A stretch of 12,173 nt of DNA from an uncultured Bacteroidales bacterium (GTDB lineage: Bacteria; Bacteroidota; Bacteroidia; Bacteroidales; UBA1715), in the NCBI GenBank assembly GCA_937892155.1, contig CALAUG010000034.1:1-12173 (forward strand). Reading direction: 5' to 3'. Below the pieces are notes generated by a model. It made no database searches. It was not told the origin of the DNA and saw only the letters and a list, made by a program, of their open reading frames with translations. Positions within the stretch are counted from its first letter, which is position 1. Every line of letters begins with the position of its first letter. Made by a program: the position numbers and the translations under genes. Positions 8,801 to 12,173 of this stretch are shown piece by piece.

Positions 8801-11800
8801 CAAGACCTTTAACTTCGACTGTGATACCTTGAGTTTCGCCATTGTATTCGAAATCGGTGTCGTCGCTCCAGTCAAGAACAACTTCTTTTTGATTGATTAC
8901 GAATGGTATTTCGTTCGTTTCTACTGTATAGTTGCCACCTTCTTTATCTGTGATGATAACTTTAGCAGTTCCAGCATCTGTGTTTTCTTCATACGTTACC
9001 GTATATTCTTCTGGAGGAACAATATCACCATTTTCATCTTTCACAACAACAGTTGGTTTCTTTTCGTCACCACCGTATGTATATGTATTGTCATCGATAA
9101 CACTACCATTTTCGCTCAACTCAACTTGTTGATCTTCGGTGCTTACAACCTTACTATTAATCTTCCAAACTTGAGTTGTATTTTCTGGCAACTTGTAGTT
9201 GTTATTGCTCAACGAAATTGCTTTAGCTGTATAAGAATTTACTGCAGTAGCTTCGTTGTCGGTTACAGTAACTGTACATTCATCGGTGCTTACCAATGAT
9301 GTTGGGTCAACACTTGCAGTAACAGATTTTTGAGTACCGTCGTATGTAAATTCTGTTGGAGTACTCCAAACTAAGGCAACTTCACGTTGTTTGATTTCAA
9401 ATTTCTCAGTGATATCACCGAATATGTAACCAGTTTCTGCACTTGGAACGATTTTAACTGTTGCAGTAGCAGTACCAGCGTTAATATTGTCTTCGTACAC
9501 AACTGAATATTCAGTAGAAGGAATTACGTTGCCTTCTGGATCGTAAACCGTTACGGTTGGTTCCTTAGCAGTTGCATCGTAAACAAATTCGTATTGAGAA
9601 AGTTCTACGTCTGCATTTAATTCAACTGGGTTGACAATCAATTTACCATAGATATACGTGATATCGTAGTTGGTTAATTTTCCTGACGTAGCAGTTACCG
9701 TAAATTCATTGTCGGTACCAGTAGTTAATGCTTTAACAACTGTAAAGTCGCTGTATGCGAATTTATCAGTACCTGCAAGAGAACCAGAAGAAATTTCTAC
9801 AACTTCTTTCTTGTGTTCAAGTGCATCGTATGAGAATACCTCGCTTGCAGATTTCAACGTAATTGCACGTGGAGTAATTGTGAAATTACCAGATTTTGTA
9901 TCTAATGTGTAGTTACCACCTTCAGCATCCTTGATAGTAACAGTTGCTGTTCCTGCGTCAACATTATCTGTGTATTCTATAATGTATTCGCTTGCAGGAA
10001 TAGTCTTATCACCGATGGTAATAGTAATTTCAGGCTTTTTCTCTGTGCCGTCGTATTCAGTGTTTGTTGGACTGATAGAAATTTCATAATCATCAGCGTC
10101 AACTTCTTTCTTAGTGATTGACCATGCTTGAGTTGCATCGGCTGGCAATACGTAGTTTGTATTGCTTAAACCTGTTGCTTCGGCAGTGTAGTCACCAGCA
10201 TCAGCTTTCTTATTATCTGTATATGTCGTTACCGTTACAACATCTGAACCTACTGCATTTGTTACTGTTGCAGTTACTGTTTGGTCGGAACCATTATATT
10301 CAAATGTTGTTGTACCCCAGTCGAAAGTAACTTCTTTAGGAGTTATTGTAGCTGTTGTTTCACTGGTAGTGTTTACAAGAACGTAGTTGCTTGCGCCTGT
10401 ACCTTCAAGAGCGTAAGTTACACCTACTGTTCTGTCATCACCAGCATTGGCATCTTTAAATTCTGCCTTTGTAACAACGACATTGATTACACTTGTACCT
10501 TCGCTATTTTGAACACCAGTAAATGATGTGATAGAAGCGTCGGCTGTTTTTGTTCCGTCGTATTCCTTATCAGTAGCAGAAAGGCCATCAACTGTAATAA
10601 CAGCAGGATTGATTGTCAATGTGAAGCCTTCAATATCCTCATCCTTGTAATCAGGATTGATGATGTCAATCTTAACTTCGTATTCGCCAGCATTTGTTGG
10701 AGCATCTGTTGTCCATGTATCATCTACTTTATAATATACTTCGTAGTCGGTACCTTCAGTTAATTCTGGCTCAGATGTGAATACTATTGGTTTTGGAGTA
10801 CCATCGTATGTTGCTTCGTCAGAGCCACCGCTTACTGTAAAGTCTGTTGCATCCAAATCTTGTGGAGTGATTTCCCAGTCCTGAGTAGTAACTGCTGGCA
10901 ATTTGTAATTGTCGTTGCTCAATGCTGTTACTTCTGCTGTATATGATTGAGCATCTACGCCAGTATTGTTTGTAACTGTCGCTTCGCACTCATCGTCACC
11001 TACAAGACCTATAACTTCTACAGTTACGCCATGAGATTCGCCATCGTATTCAAATTCAAGAACGTCGCTCCAGTCTAAGGTAACCTCTTTCTGGTCGATA
11101 GTTCCTTGTTTTGTATCGGTATCTACTACAAGTACGTAGTTTGAAGCACGATCACCCGACAAAGTGTATTCTACATCTACGTCCTTATCAGTACCTGCAT
11201 TTGCATCTTCGAATGTTCCTGTTGCAGTTACTGTAACATCGTCAGAGCCAACCTTACCTGTAAATGCTGAGACAGTTACTTCGGCTTCATCGGTTCCATC
11301 GTATGTTTTCTCAGTTACTGTTGCTTCAGTTACTGTGATTACAGCAGGATTGATTTTGTATGTTACACTATTTTCTTCAACAGTGTAGTTACCACCTTCC
11401 TTGTTCGTAATAGTTACTGTAGCAGTTCCCGCATCTGTATTTTCTTTATACGTTACCGTATATTCGCTATCAGGAACGATATTTCCCTTGTCATCTTTCA
11501 CAACAACAGTTGGTTTCTTTTCAGTACCATCGTACGTATATGTTTCGTCGGTTACTTCGCTGCCAGCTTCCGTTAACGTAATAGTTTGTTCTTCTTTGTG
11601 AAGAACATCCATAGAAATTGACCACGATTTATTTGGATCAGCAGGAAGAACGTAATTAGCAGCATCGTCGCCTGTTAACGAAGGTATAGCTGTATAGCTA
11701 CCAACTTCTGTTTCAACATTGCCAGTTAATGAAATTGTACAATTATCACCTTCTACAACGTCGCCGATAGAAGCAGTTACCTCTTTAGACTCACCGTCAT

Positions 11801-12173
11801 ATTCAAATGTTGTTGTACCCCAGTTGATTGTTACTTCCTTAGGATTGATATCAGCTGAAGTAACATCTGAAGCATTCACAAGAACATAGTTGCTTGCTCC
11901 TGTACCTTCAAGTGTATAAGTTATTGTTACTTCCTTGTCGTCACCTGCGGTTGCATCTTCAAATTCAGCAACGGCTGTTACGTTTATCACGCTTGTACCT
12001 TCGCCGTTTTGAACACCTGTAAATTCAATGTCACCGTCAATTGCACCAGTTGTGGTACCATCATACGTTTTATCACCCACTATTGGAGTCGTTACCGTAA
12101 TCGGTGCTTTGTTGATTGTGAATTCTATCTCGTTATCTTCTACAACATAGTTACCACCAGGAACGTCCTTAAT
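5838..12173 (-). CDS. Giant T9SS-exported surface protein built of MBG/YDG-type Ig-like modules (5' end beyond window)
   Basis: The frame is open from the right edge to TAG at 5838-5840, 2111 sense codons in the window. The 31 codons upstream of the GTG at 12080 continue the repeat pattern (GGNYVVEDNEIEFTINK), so that GTG is internal; the true start, with an expected signal peptide, lies outside. From N to C the protein has a partial D module, 21 Ig-like modules of four related types (12107 to 6921), a domain with STDGGTTW and NASPATTVTV (6920-6627), two further Ig-like domains (6626-6054) with FKAYQWYRDG and GVYFVDVETLDG, and a 71-residue type A sorting domain. The modules are acidic and rich in Thr, Asp, Glu and Val, with very few Arg. 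Such stalks hold a binding tip away from the cell in adhesins; no tip domain is visible here, so it may lie in the missing N-terminus. The adjacent downstream gene is an OmpA-family protein. Function as an adhesin or surface-layer stalk is inferred from architecture. Confidence 0.93.
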   Translation of the reverse strand: MKDVPGGNYVVEDNEIEFTINKAPITVTTPIVGDKTYDGTTTGAIDGDIEFTGVQNGEGTSVINVTAVAEFEDATAGDDKEVTITYTLEGTGASNYVLVNASDVTSADINPKEVTINWGTTTFEYDGESKEVTASIGDVVEGDNCTISLTGNVETEVGSYTAIPSLTGDDAANYVLPADPNKSWSISMDVLHKEEQTITLTEAGSEVTDETYTYDGTEKKPTVVVKDDKGNIVPDSEYTVTYKENTDAGTATVTITNKEGGNYTVEENSVTYKINPAVITVTEATVTEKTYDGTDEAEVTVSAFTGKVGSDDVTVTATGTFEDANAGTDKDVDVEYTLSGDRASNYVLVVDTDTKQGTIDQKEVTLDWSDVLEFEYDGESHGVTVEVIGLVGDDECEATVTNNTGVDAQSYTAEVTALSNDNYKLPAVTTQDWEITPQDLDATDFTVSGGSDEATYDGTPKPIVFTSEPELTEGTDYEVYYKVDDTWTTDAPTNAGEYEVKIDIINPDYKDEDIEGFTLTINPAVITVDGLSATDKEYDGTKTADASITSFTGVQNSEGTSVINVVVTKAEFKDANAGDDRTVGVTYALEGTGASNYVLVNTTSETTATITPKEVTFDWGTTTFEYNGSDQTVTATVTNAVGSDVVTVTTYTDNKKADAGDYTAEATGLSNTNYVLPADATQAWSITKKEVDADDYEISISPTNTEYDGTEKKPEITITIGDKTIPASEYIIEYTDNVDAGTATVTIKDAEGGNYTLDTKSGNFTITPRAITLKSASEVFSYDALEHKKEVVEISSGSLAGTDKFAYSDFTVVKALTTGTDNEFTVTATSGKLTNYDITYIYGKLIVNPVELNADVELSQYEFVYDATAKEPTVTVYDPEGNVIPSTEYSVVYEDNINAGTATATVKIVPSAETGYIFGDITEKFEIKQREVALVWSTPTEFTYDGTQKSVTASVDPTSLVSTDECTVTVTDNEATAVNSYTAKAISLSNNNYKLPENTTQVWKINSKVVSTEDQQVELSENGSVIDDNTYTYGGDEKKPTVVVKDENGDIVPPEEYTVTYEENTDAGTAKVIITDKEGGNYTVETNEIPFVINQKEVVLDWSDDTDFEYNGETQGITVEVKGLVGDDVCEPTVTNNQGTDAGNYTAEVTALSNDNYKLPSTPTQDWTITPMDLSEANFTVKDNTDSTTYNGKPQDIVFTTEPELTEGDDYVVYYKVDDTWTTEAPTNAGEYEVKIDIINPNYKDEDITGFTLVIEPKEVTLSLDENLFQYDAAEHSVNVVVGGIEEGDVCNPTVTGTTAATNVDKYDVTVTGLDNDNYKLPEEATLSWKIADDIIAKDDQQVTLFDENDEEVDNTTYTYGNDEKKPTVVVKDKNGNVIPESEYTVTYEDNVDAGTAKVIIKDVDGGNYTIEDNEIEFTINKKEIALDWSNETEFTYDGTEKTVTVTTDDIVSGDDCKLVVTGNTGTDVDDYTATVSLEGDSKDNYKLPDNTTQDWTIKSKDLTVDNFEVSNDSDDVIYNGNPQPIQFTTDPELTEGTDYVVYYKEKGSDTWTTDVPTNAGEYDVKIEVISPNYTNGSIEGYTLTIEPKELVLDWDDETEFVYNGKADTVNVVISGIIDGDDCKAVVSGNTGTAVDNYTASVTLEGDDKENYKLPSNSTQDWAIVKNTETPSVVLTEDGDAVVDDTYTYDGTAKEPKIELKDKDGNVIPESEYVVIYEDNTDAGTAIVKIIPSDGSSYDFDEIIVPFSINKADQDAPEVTATGTSAPGEKDGKINGLETTMEISTDGGTTWTKVDDPEIADIINWIISGGDPDVMDADCNLPAGDYQVRYAEDENHNASPATTVTVEEGTGYLDMVDKDSFEVEADGYCPETDGEVNFQVIKGNPTSFRAVIVGVDTINVADAIYQSLEENGKFTVYIPFCDAGSYKINVQFRNDAGAESPVYTFDIDVNLSKKYITNIWDDVVSIIDKVDLNQPENMEHRFKAYQWYRDGEEIPGATMPYYNEIGGLQGVYFVDVETLDGRMLRTCSQEWHLIYSSITAKIYPNPVETTGTIELSEDNGNVHSLEITDVYGKIVLNTTFTGASYEVDMQGMIPGNYVAVVDGITVKIIKK
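5841..6053 (-). other. T9SS type A C-terminal sorting domain
   Basis: The last 71 residues of the giant protein begin with KIYPNPV, the hallmark of the Por secretion C-terminal sorting domain. They continue with SLEITDVYGKIV, a central MQGMIPGNYVAVV and a terminal basic VKIIKK. In this family the domain directs export across the outer membrane by T9SS and is then cleaved, with the cargo attached to the surface. This is the strongest taxonomic marker in the window. Confidence 0.95.
7401..9377 (-). repeat. Two tandem four-module super-repeats (B-D-B-C)
   Basis: The order B4-D4-B5-C2 (9377-8394, 984 bases) is followed directly by B6-D5-B7-C3 (8393-7401, 993 bases), and then by B8-D6, which starts a third cycle. 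The D and C members correspond well between copies. The leading B modules (B4 and B6) are much more diverged, so the unit was not copied recently as one intact block, or was reshuffled afterwards. Confidence 0.65.
8394..8879 (-). repeat. B-C block, copy 2 (pairs with 10605-11081)
   Basis: Modules B5 and C2 are the second copy of the B-C block, about 2.2 kb from the first. The C modules read almost alike (PELTEG.DY, VYYKVDDTWTT, NAGEYEVKIDIINP.YKDEDI). A third, more diverged relative is B7-C3 at 7401-7898, where VYYKVDDTWTT becomes VYYKEKGSDTWTT. Confidence 0.8.
10605..11081 (-). repeat. B-C block, copy 1 (pairs with 8394-8879)
   Basis: Modules B2 and C1 form a 477-base block whose protein closely matches B5-C2. 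Shared stretches include TAEVTALSNDNYKLP, VYYKVDDTWTT and TNAGEYEVKIDIINP. The DNA is also similar, with mostly synonymous differences, so it looks like a fairly recent internal duplication. Confidence 0.8.

Larger units (their letters stand above)
6921..12173 (-). repeat. Array of 21 complete Ig-like modules of four types (A, B, C, D), plus one partial
   Basis: Order and coordinates from N to C: partial D 12173-12108; A1 12107-11832; B1 11831-11595; D1 11594-11346; A2 11345-11082; B2 11081-10860; C1 10859-10605; A3 10604-10329; B3 10328-10101; D2 10100-9867; A-variant 9866-9624; D3 9623-9378; B4 9377-9141; D4 9140-8880; B5 8879-8658; C2 8657-8394; B6 8393-8163; D5 8162-7899; B7 7898-7671; C3 7670-7401; B8 7400-7167; D6 7166-6921. 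Hallmarks: A has KxYDGT, DANAGDD and ASNYVLV (YDG-like). B has DWxxxxEFxYDG, a lone Cys, NDNYKLP and TQDWxI. C has PELTEGTDY, VYYKVDDTWTT and NAGEYEVKI. D has TYTYDGTEKKPTVVVKD, SEYTVTY, DAGTA and GGNYT. Modules are 74-92 residues, and joins often read INP or PKEV. Boundaries are mine, set at these joins. Confidence 0.88.

Noticed and set aside
8679..9299. 206-codon open frame on the plus strand
   Set aside because: It lies fully antisense to the repeat array, is rich in Cys, Phe and Ile with no domain pattern, and has no promoter or ribosome site. Similar antisense frames recur wherever D modules occur (7972, 8932, 11401), as expected from repeated DNA.
6921..12173. CRISPR array as an explanation for the regular repeats
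   Set aside because: The repeats are long, in-frame coding modules of 220-280 bases with diverged copies and no short identical direct repeats separated by unique spacers.

Overview
The window looks like a chromosomal segment from a Bacteroidota (probably Bacteroidales) bacterium. Three things point there. The giant minus-strand gene ends in a type IX secretion (T9SS, Por system) C-terminal sorting domain. The signal peptides are of the short MKK.../...AQ type common in that phylum. The one convincing promoter matches the Bacteroidota pattern (TTG, 19 bases, TAnnTTTG), and there are no strong Shine-Dalgarno sequences. Base composition is moderately AT-rich. No genus can be named from the sequence alone.

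Layout, left to right. (1) 1-2923, minus: the first ~974 codons of a large secreted protein with an RCC1-like beta-propeller followed by Ig/PKD-like domains; its 3' end lies off the left edge. (2) 2924-3191: a divergent intergenic region carrying the promoter of gene 1. (3) 3192-4169, plus: a complete Gfo/Idh/MocA-family NAD(P)-dependent oxidoreductase, the only metabolic gene. (4) 4170-4292: a convergent intergenic region with a perfect 16-bp palindrome that should terminate both neighbours. (5) 4293-5780, minus: an outer-membrane protein with an N-terminal beta-barrel, an ~83-residue Ala/Glu-rich helical linker and a C-terminal OmpA peptidoglycan-binding domain. (6) 5781-5837: a short gap with an intrinsic terminator. 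(7) 5838-12173, minus: a giant T9SS-exported protein, open through the right edge, made of at least 21 complete Ig-like MBG/YDG-type modules, three further C-terminal domains and a type A sorting domain.

The theme is the cell surface. Genes 1 and 7 encode large, modular, probably adhesive or stalk-like exported proteins. The OmpA-family protein directly downstream of the stalk gene, in the same orientation, could tie the outer membrane to peptidoglycan near the stalk; that functional link is inferred from position only. The oxidoreductase sits between them on the opposite strand and shows no obvious link to them.

Both large genes are cut by the window edges, so neither product is fully described here. 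The most notable structure is the four-type module grammar (A, B, C, D) of the stalk, including a B-D-B-C order repeated at ~990 bp, and an almost invariant lone cysteine in the B modules. No RNA gene, CRISPR array, insertion sequence, transposase or origin was seen.
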